64,000 bases of DNA from Rhizobium sp. TH135 (GCF_002855515.1 NZ_PKRP01000004.1:124001-188000); one strand, 5' to 3'. Numbered from the stretch's first letter, positions 28,156 through 39,080 are shown. Notes: generated by a model not told the origin, from the sequence alone. Program-made: numbers and translations.

Positions 28156-29226
28156 ATGGCACGCATCAACCTCGACCATATCCGCCACGCCTACACCCCG
28201 GCCGCCCGCGCAGCCGGCGACTATGCCCTGAAGGAAGTCCATCACGAATGGGATGATGGCGGCGCCTATGCGTTGCTCGGTCCGTCGGGCTGCGGCAAGA
28301 CCACGCTGCTCAACATCATCTCGGGCCTGATCCATCCCTCGGATGGCCGGATCGAATTCGACGGCGTTGACGTAACCAACCTGCCGACGGCTGCCCGCAA
28401 CATCGCCCAGGTCTTCCAGTTCCCGGTCGTCTACGACACCATGAGCGTCTACGACAACCTGGCCTTCCCCTTGCGCAATCGGCATGTGCCGGAAGATCAG
28501 GTCAACAAGCGGGTGAACGAGATCCTCGACATGATCGACTTGCAGCCCATGGCCCGCAAGCAGGCGCAAGGCCTGACGGCGGACCAGAAGCAGAAGATCT
28601 CGCTCGGTCGCGGTCTCGTGCGCTCGGATGTCAACGCGATCCTCTTCGACGAGCCGCTGACGGTGATCGACCCGCATATGAAATGGGTGCTGCGCTCGCA
28701 GTTGAAGCGCCTGCACCGCCAGTCCGGCTTCACCATGGTCTATGTCACCCATGACCAGACCGAAGCGCTCACCTTCGCCGATAAGGTCGTCGTCATGTAT
28801 GACGGCCAGATCGTCCAGATCGGGACGCCGGCCGAACTCTTCGAGCGCCCGAGCCACACCTTTGTCGGCTATTTCATCGGCTCGCCGGGCATGAATGTGA
28901 TGCCGGTCAAGGTGAATGGCACAACCGCGATCGTTGGCGACCAGACGGTGAACCTGCCGGGAACGCCCAAACTGTCCGGCCAGAGCAAGATCGAACTCGG
29001 CATCCGCCCCGAATTCCTGCGTCTCGGACGCGAAGGCATGCCCGTGACCGTCGCCAAGGTCGAGGATATCGGCCGTCAGAAGATCGTGCGAGCGCAGTTC
29101 GCCGGCAACCCGCTGTCGATCGTCATCCCAGAGGATGCGGATATCCCCGCAGATCCGAAGGTAACATTCGTCCCCGAGGGCGTCGGCATCTTCGCCGATT
29201 CCTGGCGCGTTGGAATGGAGGGCTGA
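28156..29226 (+). CDS. glpT: Glycerol ABC transporter ATPase GlpT
   Basis: Second ATPase of the glycerol importer, 356 residues. Walker A GPSGCGKTT, Q-loop VFQFPVVY, Walker B ILFDEP and H-loop YVTHDQTEAL are canonical. The ABC signature LSGGQ is replaced by LTADQKQK, and the D-loop is TVID rather than SNLD. The C-terminal regulatory domain is MalK-like (GIRPEFLRLG). This is not the glycerol-3-phosphate antiporter that shares the name in E. coli; the symbol follows the R. leguminosarum glpSTPQUV operon. ATG 28156 follows GAGGAGG. Confidence 0.92.
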   Translation: MARINLDHIRHAYTPAARAAGDYALKEVHHEWDDGGAYALLGPSGCGKTTLLNIISGLIHPSDGRIEFDGVDVTNLPTAARNIAQVFQFPVVYDTMSVYDNLAFPLRNRHVPEDQVNKRVNEILDMIDLQPMARKQAQGLTADQKQKISLGRGLVRSDVNAILFDEPLTVIDPHMKWVLRSQLKRLHRQSGFTMVYVTHDQTEALTFADKVVVMYDGQIVQIGTPAELFERPSHTFVGYFIGSPGMNVMPVKVNGTTAIVGDQTVNLPGTPKLSGQSKIELGIRPEFLRLGREGMPVTVAKVEDIGRQKIVRAQFAGNPLSIVIPEDADIPADPKVTFVPEGVGIFADSWRVGMEG

Positions 29227-29229
29227 ACC

Positions 29230-30096
<867 letters not shown>

Positions 30097-30107
30097 GGGA
30101 GATACCG

Positions 30108-30926
<819 letters not shown>

Positions 30927-30936
30927 GGAGGTTCAA

Positions 30937-31218
30937 ATGGACTTTACATGGATGGCCTGGACGACGCCGACGGCCATATTCTTCGTCGTGATCTTCAGCC
31001 TGATCCTGTCGATGGCAGTCTGGGAATATCTGTCCCCGGGCGGCAATCCGCGAACCGGCATTCTGCGCTTCGAGACGACCCGCGGTGACCGCCTTTTCGT
31101 GTCGCTGCTTGGATCGGCTTTCATCAATCTCGCTTGGCTCGGTCTCGTTGGACCGAACCTGTGGTGGGCTCTCGCCCTGTCCGTGGTCTACGCCATCGGC
31201 GTCTTCCGCTTCGTCTAG
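30937..31218 (+). CDS. glpU: DUF2160 small membrane protein GlpU
   Basis: Small integral membrane protein of 93 residues, DUF2160 family, with three predicted helices (about residues 8-30, 48-66 and 70-90). It is a constant companion of the glycerol ABC genes in rhizobia, always between the second permease and the binding protein, yet has no assigned function. ATG 30937 follows AGGAGG closely. The position suggests an accessory transporter subunit or assembly factor; I see no catalytic motif. Confidence 0.85.
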   Translation: MDFTWMAWTTPTAIFFVVIFSLILSMAVWEYLSPGGNPRTGILRFETTRGDRLFVSLLGSAFINLAWLGLVGPNLWWALALSVVYAIGVFRFV

Positions 31219-31231
31219 GGCAAGACAAGAT

Positions 31232-31256
31232 GGATGGCGGCGGGAGGTCGCCATCC
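31232..31256 (+). other. Intercistronic hairpin glpU-glpV
   Basis: GGATGGCG (31232-31239) pairs with CGCCATCC (31249-31256) around a 9-nt loop. It lies between glpU and glpV and has no T-run. It may set differential mRNA stability inside the operon. Confidence 0.45.
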
Positions 31257-31301
31257 TCGGGACTGCAAACTGAACGCATTCGCAACCTTAGGGAGGAAAC
31301 T

Positions 31302-33023
31302 ATGCGAAAGCACCTTTTGACGACGACGGCCGCCATGCTTCTGGCAATGACGGGTGTCGCATTCGCCGACATGGAAGCGGCGAAGAAGTTCCTGGACGCC
31401 GAGGTCGGCGACATGTCGGCACTCGATCGTGCCACGCAGGAAGCCGAAATGCAGTGGTTCATCGATGCCGCGAAGCCTTTCGCCGGCATGGAGATCAAGG
31501 TCGTCTCCGAAACCATCACCACGCATGAATATGAATCGAAGGTCCTCGCTCCGGCCTTCACCGCCATCACCGGCATCAAGATCACCCACGATCTGATCGG
31601 TGAAGGTGACGTCGTTGAAAAGCTGCAGACGCAGATGCAGTCGGGCGAGAACATCTACGACGCCTACATCAACGACTCCGACCTCATCGGCACTCACTGG
31701 CGCTACCAGCAGGTCCGCAACCTGACCGACTGGATGGCGAACGAAGGCAAGGACGTCACCAGCCCGACCCTCGACATTGATGACTTCATCGGCAAGTCGT
31801 TCACGACCGCTCCGGATGGCAAGCTCTACCAGCTGCCGACCCAGCAGTTCGCCAACCTCTACTTCTTCCGCTACGACTGGTTCAACGACGAGAAAAACAA
31901 GGCCGACTTCAAGGCGAAGTACGGCTACGATCTCGGCGTTCCGGTCAACTGGTCTGCTTACGAGGACATCGCTGAATTCTTCACCGGTCGCGAAATCGAC
32001 GGCAAGAAGGTCTTCGGCCACATGGACTACGGCAAGAAGGACCCGTCGCTCGGCTGGCGCTTCACCGACGCCTGGCTCTCCATGGCCGGCAACGGCGACA
32101 AGGGCATCCCGAACGGCAACCCGGTTGACGAATGGGGCATCAAGGTCGACGAAAACTCCCGTCCGGTCGGCTCTTGCGTCGCCCGCGGCGGTGACACCAA
32201 CGGCCCTGCCTCCGTCTACGCCATCGAGAAGTATCTCGAATGGATGAAGAAGTACGCCCCTCCGGCTGCCCAGGGCATGACCTTCTCCGAATCCGGTCCG
32301 GTGCCGTCGCAGGGTGAAGTCGCCCAGCAGATGTTCACCTACACCGCCTTCACTGCCGACTTCGTCAAGGAAGGCCTGCCGGTCGTCAACGCCGACGGTA
32401 CGCCGAAGTGGCGCTTTGCTCCGAGCCCGCATGGTGTCTACTGGAAGGACGGCATGAAGCTCGGCTATCAGGACGCTGGTTCCTGGACGCTGATGAAGTC
32501 CACCCCGGAAGATCGTGCGAAGGCCGCCTGGCTCTACGCACAGTTCGTCACCTCGAAGACTGTTGACGTGAAGAAGAGCCATGTTGGCCTTACCTTCATC
32601 CGTCAGTCGACCCTCGATCACCAGTCCTTCACCGATCGCGCTCCGAAGCTCGGCGGTCTGGTCGAATTCTACCGCTCGCCGGCTCGCCTGCAGTGGTCGC
32701 CGACCGGCACCAACGTTCCTGACTATCCGAAGCTGGCCCAGCTCTGGTGGCAGGCAATCGGTGACGCTTCTTCCGGTGCAAAGACTGCGCAGGAAGCCAT
32801 GGACTCGCTCTGCGCTGAGCAGGAAAAGGTCCTTGAGCGTCTCGAACGCGCTGGCGTCCAGGGCGATATCGGTCCGAAGCTTGCCGAGGAAAAGACCCTC
32901 GAAGAGTGGAACGCTGATGCCGTTGCCAAGGGCAATCTCGCTCCGCAGCTGAAGATCGAGAACGAGAAGGAACAGCCGATCACCGTCAACTACGACGAAC
33001 TGGTCAAGAGCTGGCAGAAGTGA
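31302..33023 (+). CDS. glpV: Glycerol ABC transporter binding protein GlpV
   Basis: Periplasmic binding protein, 573 residues, long for a family 1 solute-binding protein but normal for GlpV. The signal peptide is MRKHLLTTTAAMLLAMTGVAFA, cleaved near residue 22. Mature features include the aromatic-rich LYFFRYDWFNDEKNK and SWTLMKSTPEDRAKAAWLY blocks. GGGAGGAAAC precedes the ATG. It captures glycerol for GlpPQ-GlpST. A strong hairpin follows the stop, as for smoE. Codon choice here is strongly biased, which suits a highly expressed periplasmic protein. Confidence 0.93.
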   Translation: MRKHLLTTTAAMLLAMTGVAFADMEAAKKFLDAEVGDMSALDRATQEAEMQWFIDAAKPFAGMEIKVVSETITTHEYESKVLAPAFTAITGIKITHDLIGEGDVVEKLQTQMQSGENIYDAYINDSDLIGTHWRYQQVRNLTDWMANEGKDVTSPTLDIDDFIGKSFTTAPDGKLYQLPTQQFANLYFFRYDWFNDEKNKADFKAKYGYDLGVPVNWSAYEDIAEFFTGREIDGKKVFGHMDYGKKDPSLGWRFTDAWLSMAGNGDKGIPNGNPVDEWGIKVDENSRPVGSCVARGGDTNGPASVYAIEKYLEWMKKYAPPAAQGMTFSESGPVPSQGEVAQQMFTYTAFTADFVKEGLPVVNADGTPKWRFAPSPHGVYWKDGMKLGYQDAGSWTLMKSTPEDRAKAAWLYAQFVTSKTVDVKKSHVGLTFIRQSTLDHQSFTDRAPKLGGLVEFYRSPARLQWSPTGTNVPDYPKLAQLWWQAIGDASSGAKTAQEAMDSLCAEQEKVLERLERAGVQGDIGPKLAEEKTLEEWNADAVAKGNLAPQLKIENEKEQPITVNYDELVKSWQK

Positions 33024-33053
33024 TCCGGTCAGTATTCTGATCCATTGACAACC

Positions 33054-33078
33054 GCCGGGGCGAAATCTACGCCCCGGC
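33054..33078 (+). terminator. Hairpin between glpV and glpK
   Basis: GCCGGGGCG pairs perfectly with CGCCCCGGC around AAATCTA, followed by TTCTTC. It may act as a partial terminator or 3' mRNA shield so that glpV exceeds glpK in expression. Confidence 0.65.
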
Positions 33079-33104
33079 TTCTTCAATTAAGGAGTTTGCG
33101 CCTG

Positions 33105-34598
33105 ATGAGCGGTTACATTCTGGCCATCGACCAAGGAACGACCTCGACCCGCTCGATGATCTTCGATCACGAGATGCATATCGTCGGCGTCGCCCAGCAG
33201 GAGTTCACCCAGCATTTCCCGGATTCCGGATGGGTTGAGCATGATGCGGACGAGATCTGGCAGACTGTGCTCGCTACCATCGAAAAGGCGGTCGCTGCCG
33301 CCAAGATCGATATCACCGATGTGACCGCGATCGGCATCACCAACCAGCGCGAAACCGTCGTCGTCTGGGACCGCGAGACCGGCCAGCCGGTTCACCATGC
33401 CATTGTCTGGCAGGACCGCCGCACGGCCCGGTTCTGCGACGAGCTCAAGCATAAGGGCCTGGAGCCGCTCTTTACGAACAAGACCGGTTTGCTGCTCGAT
33501 CCTTATTTCTCCGGTACTAAGCTGTCCTGGCTGCTGAAGAACGTCGACGGGCTGAAGGTGCGCGCGGAGAACGGCGAGATCTGCTTCGGCACGGTCGATA
33601 GCTGGCTCATCTACAAGCTGACCGGCGGCAAGGTTCACGCGACCGACGCGACCAATGCCTCGCGCACCCTGATCTACGACATCAGCGCCAACAGCTTCGA
33701 CGACGAACTCTTGTCGATCCTCGAGATCCCGCGCGCCATGCTGCCTGAGGTCAAGGATTGCGCAGACGATTTCGGCATCACCGATCAGTCCGTGCTCGGC
33801 GCCGCGATCCCAATCCTCGGCGTCGCCGGCGACCAGCAGGCCGCCGTCATCGGCAATGCCTGCTTCGAGCCGGGCATGATGAAGTCGACCTATGGCACAG
33901 GCTGCTTCGCGCTTCTCAACACTGGCCGCGATCGCGTCGCCTCGTCGAACCGCCTGCTCACCACCATCGCCTATCGACTGAATGGCGAGACAACCTACGC
34001 GCTCGAAGGCTCTATCTTCATCGCCGGTGCCGCCGTCCAGTGGCTCCGCGACCAGATGGGTTTCGTCAAGGTCGCTTCGGAAACGGATGCGCTCGCCAGC
34101 AAGGCCGATCCGCATCAGCGCGTCTATCTCGTGCCGGCCTTTACCGGCCTTGGTGCACCCCATTGGGATGCCGATGCCCGCGGTGCTATCTTCGGCCTGA
34201 CCCGTGGAACGGGCCCGGCAGAATTCGCCCGAGCCGTGCTCGAAAGCGTCGCCTACCAGACCCATGATCTCCTCGAGGCCATGAAGAAGGACTGGAATGG
34301 CAGCGCGTCGAAGACGGTGCTCCGCGTCGATGGCGGCATGGTCGCGTCCGACTGGACGATGCAGCGCCTCGCCGACATCCTGGCTGCCCCCGTCGATCGC
34401 CCCGTTGTTCTCGAAACCACGGTCCTCGGCGCCGCTTGGCTCGCAGGATCCCGCGCCGGCCTCTGGCCCGACCAGAAGGGGTTTGCCGCGACCTGGAAGC
34501 GCGATCGCCGCTTCGAGCCGGGCATGGATGTGACCGAACGGGAAGCTGCCATTGCCGGCTGGCAGGACAGTGTCTCCCGCTGCCTGACCACGCGCTAA
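33105..34598 (+). CDS. glpK: Glycerol kinase
   Basis: FGGY-family kinase, 497 residues, phosphorylating glycerol to sn-glycerol-3-phosphate with ATP. It has the N-terminal [15 protein letters not shown] phosphate loop, the substrate residues in GITNQRET and [21 protein letters not shown] near residue 265, and the C-terminal [14 protein letters not shown] block. ATG 33105 has AAGGAG at the right spacing; a possible longer reading frame has no site. It completes uptake, phosphorylation and oxidation (glpD) of glycerol in one operon and is also the source of the GlpR inducer. Confidence 0.96.
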   Translation: MSGYILAIDQGTTSTRSMIFDHEMHIVGVAQQEFTQHFPDSGWVEHDADEIWQTVLATIEKAVAAAKIDITDVTAIGITNQRETVVVWDRETGQPVHHAIVWQDRRTARFCDELKHKGLEPLFTNKTGLLLDPYFSGTKLSWLLKNVDGLKVRAENGEICFGTVDSWLIYKLTGGKVHATDATNASRTLIYDISANSFDDELLSILEIPRAMLPEVKDCADDFGITDQSVLGAAIPILGVAGDQQAAVIGNACFEPGMMKSTYGTGCFALLNTGRDRVASSNRLLTTIAYRLNGETTYALEGSIFIAGAAVQWLRDQMGFVKVASETDALASKADPHQRVYLVPAFTGLGAPHWDADARGAIFGLTRGTGPAEFARAVLESVAYQTHDLLEAMKKDWNGSASKTVLRVDGGMVASDWTMQRLADILAAPVDRPVVLETTVLGAAWLAGSRAGLWPDQKGFAATWKRDRRFEPGMDVTEREAAIAGWQDSVSRCLTTR

Positions 34599-34618
34599 TC
34601 CTGGAGACACGCGAGCCG

Positions 34619-36232
34619 TCAGAGCATCGCGACCAGCGTCTCCAGGCGATCGGCATCCTTCGGCAGCTTGTCCTGCCTAAGCCGTGCGATGCGGGGAAAC
34701 CGCATCGCGATCCCGGATTTGTGCCGCGTTGACCGCGCCAGGCCCTCGAAGGCCACCTCGACGACAAAGCCGTGCTCGGGTTCTGCCCTCAGGCTGCGAA
34801 CCGGGCCGAAGCGCTCCACCGTATTGTTGCGCACGAAACGGTCGAGCACTTCTAGTTCATCATCGGTGAAGCCGAAATAAGCCTTGCCGACGGGCACGAG
34901 CACGTCCCCTTCGCCGGGGATCGCCGTCCAGACACCGAAGGTGAAGTCGGAATAGTAGCTTGAGCGTTTGCCGTGCCCGCGCTGGGCATACATCAGCACG
35001 GCATCGGCATTCATCGGGTCGCGCTTCCATTTGAACCACGGTCCCTTGGCGCGTCCGGCCTGATAGCTGCTATCCAGGCGCTTGAGCATCACCCCTTCGA
35101 TGACGGGATCAGGTGGGGCAGCGCGCCGCTGCTCCAGTTCTTCCCACGTCGAGAAGGAAACCAGCGGCGAGAGATCGAAACGTCTAGGCTCCTGCTGCTC
35201 GACGAGCGCGCTTAAGCGTTCGCGGCGTGTGAGGAAGGTCTCCGGCCGCACATCTGCGTCGCCTTCGAACAGAATGTCATAGGCGCGGATGAAGACCGGG
35301 TAGTCCTCCAGCATCTTGGCCGTCACCGTCTTGCGATTGAGGCGCTGCTGGAGATCCGAAAAGGTGCGCGTCGGCGCATTGGTCCGCGATGTGCCGCCGA
35401 CGAGCAGTTCGCCGTCGATCACCCCCTCGAACTGCGCTGCCTCGATGATGTCAGGAAAGGCCCCCGAGATGTCGTCGCCTGAGCGCGAATAGAGCCGGCT
35501 CTTGCCGTCGGAGCAGGACAGCTGCACACGAATGCCGTCCCATTTCCATTCGGCAGCGAAGTCGTTTGGATCGAGATTGGGCAGATCCCTGTCTTCGATC
35601 GGCGTCGACAGCATAACCGAATGGAAGATCGCTGGCGTCGACAAGACAGGTTTTTCGACCCGGTTTTCCAGCCAGTCGAAGAGCTCGGTATAAGGAGGCT
35701 TCAGCCCATGCCAGAGGCTCTCGATGTCAACGACATCCTTGTCGCCGTAGAGCGCCAGCGCCTGCTTGGTGAGGCGCGCAGATACGCCAATCCGAAGTCC
35801 TCCGGTGACCAGCTTGATCAGCGCGAACCGCTCGGATGTGTCGAGCCTGTCAAAGAGGTCCCGCATGACGGAGCGCGTCTCGTTTCGCCCAAGCCTCTGC
35901 AGCCGCTCGACGATCTTGGACAAGCTTTCGAGATCCTGCTCGGCCTCGGCTTCCAGCGCCTGCGGCTCCCAGACCAGCGAGATTGTCTCGGCAAGGTCAC
36001 CCACATAATCATAGGAATACTGGAACAGGATCGGGTCCATCCGCTCCAGCACCAGTTCCTTCAGCAGCGCCGGCTTCACACCTTTGATGTCGAGCCCATC
36101 GGTCAGCGCGGCCAGCGCATAGCCGCGGTCGGGATCGGGCGTGTTACGGAAATAGTCGACGAGCAGCGTCAGCTTGCCGTTGCGGCTGGGTGTCAGCACA
36201 AGGCGATCGAGGAGGCGGGCAAAGGCCTTCAT
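34619..36232 (-). CDS. ATP-dependent DNA ligase (repair module)
   Basis: ATP-dependent DNA ligase of the bacterial ligase-associated repair group, 537 residues. An N-terminal alpha-helical DNA-binding domain (to about residue 200) precedes the adenylation domain with catalytic Lys230 in EWKWDGIRV. Motif IV is IDGELLVG; motifs V/VI occur near VMLKRLDS and WFKWKRD. The C terminus is the OB-fold (GVWTAI to RFPRIARLR). It starts 1 bp after the exonuclease stop, with GGGAGAC as ribosome site. In many bacteria this ligase travels with an MBL exonuclease, an Lhr-like helicase and PdeM; only the exonuclease is here. Confidence 0.92.
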   Translation of the reverse strand: MKAFARLLDRLVLTPSRNGKLTLLVDYFRNTPDPDRGYALAALTDGLDIKGVKPALLKELVLERMDPILFQYSYDYVGDLAETISLVWEPQALEAEAEQDLESLSKIVERLQRLGRNETRSVMRDLFDRLDTSERFALIKLVTGGLRIGVSARLTKQALALYGDKDVVDIESLWHGLKPPYTELFDWLENRVEKPVLSTPAIFHSVMLSTPIEDRDLPNLDPNDFAAEWKWDGIRVQLSCSDGKSRLYSRSGDDISGAFPDIIEAAQFEGVIDGELLVGGTSRTNAPTRTFSDLQQRLNRKTVTAKMLEDYPVFIRAYDILFEGDADVRPETFLTRRERLSALVEQQEPRRFDLSPLVSFSTWEELEQRRAAPPDPVIEGVMLKRLDSSYQAGRAKGPWFKWKRDPMNADAVLMYAQRGHGKRSSYYSDFTFGVWTAIPGEGDVLVPVGKAYFGFTDDELEVLDRFVRNNTVERFGPVRSLRAEPEHGFVVEVAFEGLARSTRHKSGIAMRFPRIARLRQDKLPKDADRLETLVAML

Positions 36233-36233
36233 C

Positions 36234-37247
36234 TCAGTCTCCCTCGTCTTCATAGCCGACGAGGTGCAGCGGCCGTGCCTTGATCCCGGACAGCTCGCAC
36301 CAGCGCACCAGCGCTTCCTCCCGCCCATGGGTTACCCAAACCTCCTGCGGGCCGACCTCGCGGATCGTGTCCAAAAGTTCCGGCCAGTCGCAGTGGTCGG
36401 AAATGACGAGCGGCAGTTCCACGCCGCGCTGCTTCGCTCTCTGGCGCACCATCATCCAGCCGGACGCAAAGATGGCGAGGGGATCCTCGAAGCGGCGCGC
36501 CCAGCGATCATTGAAGGCAGACGGCGGTCCGATAACGACAGCGCCCTTGAAGCTGCCCGACTTCTTGTCCTCGGTGGTCGCTGGCCTGAGGTCCCCCAGC
36601 TCCACGCCTTGCTCGGTGTAATAGTCGCAGAGCCGCGCCATCGAGCCATGAATATAAATTGGCTTCTCGTAGCCGCCGCGCCGGATGAGCGAAATCACCC
36701 GTTGGGCCTTGCCGAGCGCATAAGCCCCGATCAGATGGCTGCGTTCGGGAAACTGCTGCAGCGAGGTCAGCAGCTTCTGGATTTCCAGCCGTGGCTCCGG
36801 ATGGTGGAAGACCGGCAGTCCGAAGGTCGCTTCGGTGATGAAGACATCGCAGGGAACCGGCTCGAAACTCGCACAGGTCGGATCCGCCCCGCGCTTGTAG
36901 TCGCCGGAAACAACGATCCGTGTCCCCTGTGCTTCGATTTCGATCTGTGCCGAGCCAAGCACATGGCCTGCCGGATGAAAGCGGATCGCAACACCATTGA
37001 TCGAAATGGTTTCTCCGAAGGCAGCGCTCTGTGACGTCACACAGAAGTCCTCACCGTAGCGGATTGCCATGATGTCGAGGGTCTGTTGGGTGGCGAGTAC
37101 GTGTGTATGGCCGGAGCGAGCGTGGTCGGAATGTCCGTGCGTGATCAACGCCCGGTCGACAGGCCGAACCGGATCGACAAAAAAATCACCCAGCGGGCAA
37201 TAAAGCCCACCGGGTGTCGGATGGAGAAGTAGGTCCGGCTTGATCAT
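36234..37247 (-). CDS. Ligase-associated MBL-fold exonuclease
   Basis: Metallo-beta-lactamase/beta-CASP family nuclease, 337 residues, of the type annotated as ligase-associated DNA damage response exonuclease. The metal-binding HxHxDH motif is THGHSDHAR near residue 38. Further His/Asp ligands are in FHPAGHVLGSAQIE and VVSGDYKRG. C-terminal ISDHCDWPELL and VWVTHGREEALVRW are beta-CASP-like. It is the gene directly upstream of the ligase, only one base apart, so the two probably form a DNA end-processing and joining unit. Substrate is inferred from the family. Confidence 0.9.
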   Translation of the reverse strand: MIKPDLLLHPTPGGLYCPLGDFFVDPVRPVDRALITHGHSDHARSGHTHVLATQQTLDIMAIRYGEDFCVTSQSAAFGETISINGVAIRFHPAGHVLGSAQIEIEAQGTRIVVSGDYKRGADPTCASFEPVPCDVFITEATFGLPVFHHPEPRLEIQKLLTSLQQFPERSHLIGAYALGKAQRVISLIRRGGYEKPIYIHGSMARLCDYYTEQGVELGDLRPATTEDKKSGSFKGAVVIGPPSAFNDRWARRFEDPLAIFASGWMMVRQRAKQRGVELPLVISDHCDWPELLDTIREVGPQEVWVTHGREEALVRWCELSGIKARPLHLVGYEDEGD

Positions 37248-37286
37248 GCCGAGAACATAGGGCGCCCGAAGACGCCCTTCCAGCGC

Positions 37287-37688
37287 TCACTGCGTAAAGC
37301 GCGAAACGGCGTAGTAGCCGGCCGCCGAGGCCATGGCCGAAAGAAAAGCACCCCAGGCCATGTCGACAAGGCTCACCTGCAGCGACCAGCCCTTCAAGGT
37401 GGCGAGGTTGGTCATGTCATAGGTGCCGTAAGCGAGCAGGCCAAGCAGGGCGCCATTGAAGATGGCCGTCAGCACGCTGCCCGCCGAGACGGCTGGCATG
37501 ACGGCGAAGTAGACGAGACCGATCACGTAGAAGAGGTAGAAGATGCCGGCGGCTGCAAAATTCGGCGTTGCCAGAAGCAGGCTGCCGATATGCTCGCGAT
37601 AAAAGCCGATCGCAATGCGCGTCAGCCAGAGATAGTCGAGGGCAAAGAAGACAACGGCCGTGGCGGCGTAGGCGATCACATAAGGCAT
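37287..37688 (-). CDS. DUF2177 membrane protein
   Basis: Membrane protein of 133 residues, DUF2177 family, with four predicted helices (about residues 3-20, 36-58, 64-85 and 100-125). Family signatures are FALDYLWLT and GTYDMTNLATLKGW. It follows chrR after 38 bp on the same strand, so it is probably part of the rpoE-chrR transcript. DUF2177 genes recur near light or singlet-oxygen response clusters in alphaproteobacteria, as I recall, but no biochemical role is known. ATG 37688 is used; a longer reading would overlap chrR. Confidence 0.85.
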   Translation of the reverse strand: MPYVIAYAATAVVFFALDYLWLTRIAIGFYREHIGSLLLATPNFAAAGIFYLFYVIGLVYFAVMPAVSAGSVLTAIFNGALLGLLAYGTYDMTNLATLKGWSLQVSLVDMAWGAFLSAMASAAGYYAVSRFTQ

Positions 37689-37726
37689 TTGTCTTCCCTC
37701 TGGCCGGGCGCCTGCCCGGCCTTCAA

Positions 37727-38401
37727 TCAGATTCCGAGAACCGGCTGGACCAGACGGACCAGAAGGCTCTTGAACTTCAGCGGCGCGTCGGTCACGGCGA
37801 GACAGATGCAATCCTCTTCCGGTGTCGCCACCGGCTGGTGCGTCAACGTCTCGTCGGCTTCCTCGATGTCACCGCGCTTGAACACCGTTGCACCATCGGT
37901 GAAGGCACCCTTCAGCACAAGCGTCAGTTCCCGCCCGCCATGCGAATGTTCGGGCACAGGCTTGCCGGCCGGGATCTTGAGCAGGCGAACCTGACTTTCC
38001 GAATCACCGGTTTTGATCGGGATGTGATAGGCACCACGACCGAGAGCCTTCCATTTCAAGGCTTCCACATCGCCGCCCAGATAGGAGCGCAGCGGTTCGG
38101 GCAGAACCGGAATGTCTGCTGGCGTGGCAACGGGCTTCGCAGAAGACGTCGCGCCAGCCTTCTTTCCGAGCTTGGCTTTCATCGATGCCCAGCTGTCTGC
38201 GGACGAGGTTTCATCAGACTTCACCTCGGTCGCTTCGAGAAGCTGGCCGCCGGTGTGTTCCATGAAGGAAAGCCGATCGCGGCAGGCCGGGCAGAGCGCC
38301 AGATGCGTCGCAACCGCAATGCTCCAGCCTTCGGCCAGGTTTCCGGTCGCGTAATCGAGCAACAGTTCGTCGCTGAGATGATGTTGAACGTGGAGGGTCA
38401 T
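37727..38401 (-). CDS. chrR: ChrR-type zinc anti-sigma factor
   Basis: Anti-sigma factor of the ChrR family, 224 residues, holding RpoE inactive until singlet oxygen or organic peroxide signals release it. The N-terminal zinc-binding anti-sigma domain has His33, Cys37 and Cys40 (HLALCPAC) plus an N-terminal His pair at 7-8. A flexible Ser/Ala-rich linker covers about residues 60-95. The C-terminal cupin-like domain has metal ligands His152, His154 and Glu158 in PEHSHGGRE. The start overlaps the rpoE stop (ATGA), the normal coupling for sigma/anti-sigma pairs. Confidence 0.93.
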   Translation of the reverse strand: MTLHVQHHLSDELLLDYATGNLAEGWSIAVATHLALCPACRDRLSFMEHTGGQLLEATEVKSDETSSADSWASMKAKLGKKAGATSSAKPVATPADIPVLPEPLRSYLGGDVEALKWKALGRGAYHIPIKTGDSESQVRLLKIPAGKPVPEHSHGGRELTLVLKGAFTDGATVFKRGDIEEADETLTHQPVATPEEDCICLAVTDAPLKFKSLLVRLVQPVLGI

Positions 38402-38967
38402 GCTCGCTCCTCCAAGGCTGCGCGCAGCTTCGCAAAGGCGAGGCGAATGCGGGATTTGACGGTTCCCATCGGCAGTCCGAGTTCGGCTGCGATCATGCTG
38501 TGGGATGCTTCTCTGTAGAATGACATTTTGAGGAGTTCGAGCTGTTCGGGTGGTAGGGTTTCCATGGCGCGGCGCAGGCGATCTGCCTCCTGCCTGCCTT
38601 CGAATTCGACATCGGCCGGCGGCACGTCATCCGGCACGAAAGCCGGATCAGACGGGTCGAAGGTCGGACGTTTTTCGCGACGGAAGGCGTCGATGCGTTG
38701 ATTTCGAGCGATGGTGAAGATCCAGCTGGAAACATTTCCCCTTGTCGGGTCAAATTGCTCGGCCTTGTTCCAGACCGCGAGCATCGTCTCCTGCATCAGT
38801 TCCTCAGCTGCCTGCCCATCGCGGGCAAGCTTCGCCATATAGGCACGCACCTTTGGACCGTAATATTTGAAGATCGTCTCGAATGCTTCGATGTCTCTAT
38901 CGCGGCCAACGGCGGCCAAAAGCTGCGAGAAGTTACGCTGGTCCAGTTCTTCCACCGACTCGGTCAT
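38398..38967 (-). CDS. rpoE: ECF sigma factor RpoE (ChrR partner)
   Basis: Extracytoplasmic-function sigma factor of the ECF11-like group, 189 residues. Region 2 includes EAFETIFKYYGPKVRAYMAKL and the -10 recognition core EELMQETMLAVWNKAEQFDPTRG; region 4 is ETLPPEQLELLKMSFYREASHSMIAAELGLPMGTVKSRIRLAFAKLR. The start at 38967 matches the family length. In-frame ATGs at 39075 and 39072 coincide with the predicted transcription start, so a longer leaderless form cannot be excluded. It is overlapped by chrR. A TGATCC-N18-TAAA promoter upstream suggests autoregulation. Likely trigger: singlet oxygen. Confidence 0.92.
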   Translation of the reverse strand: MTESVEELDQRNFSQLLAAVGRDRDIEAFETIFKYYGPKVRAYMAKLARDGQAAEELMQETMLAVWNKAEQFDPTRGNVSSWIFTIARNQRIDAFRREKRPTFDPSDPAFVPDDVPPADVEFEGRQEADRLRRAMETLPPEQLELLKMSFYREASHSMIAAELGLPMGTVKSRIRLAFAKLRAALEERA

Positions 38968-39080
38968 CGAAACGCTTTTTTTCCCTCGTTTGAGCGACGC
39001 AACGACCTGTTGCCGTGCGGTTCGCCCGGGGTCATTGTGGCACGCATCTGCCGAGATGTGTATCGCGTTCATCATGAAGC

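Noticed and set aside
31215-34610. Long frames opposite glpV and glpK
   Set aside because: Shadow frames produced by biased codon use of highly expressed genes; no domain, no plausible start.
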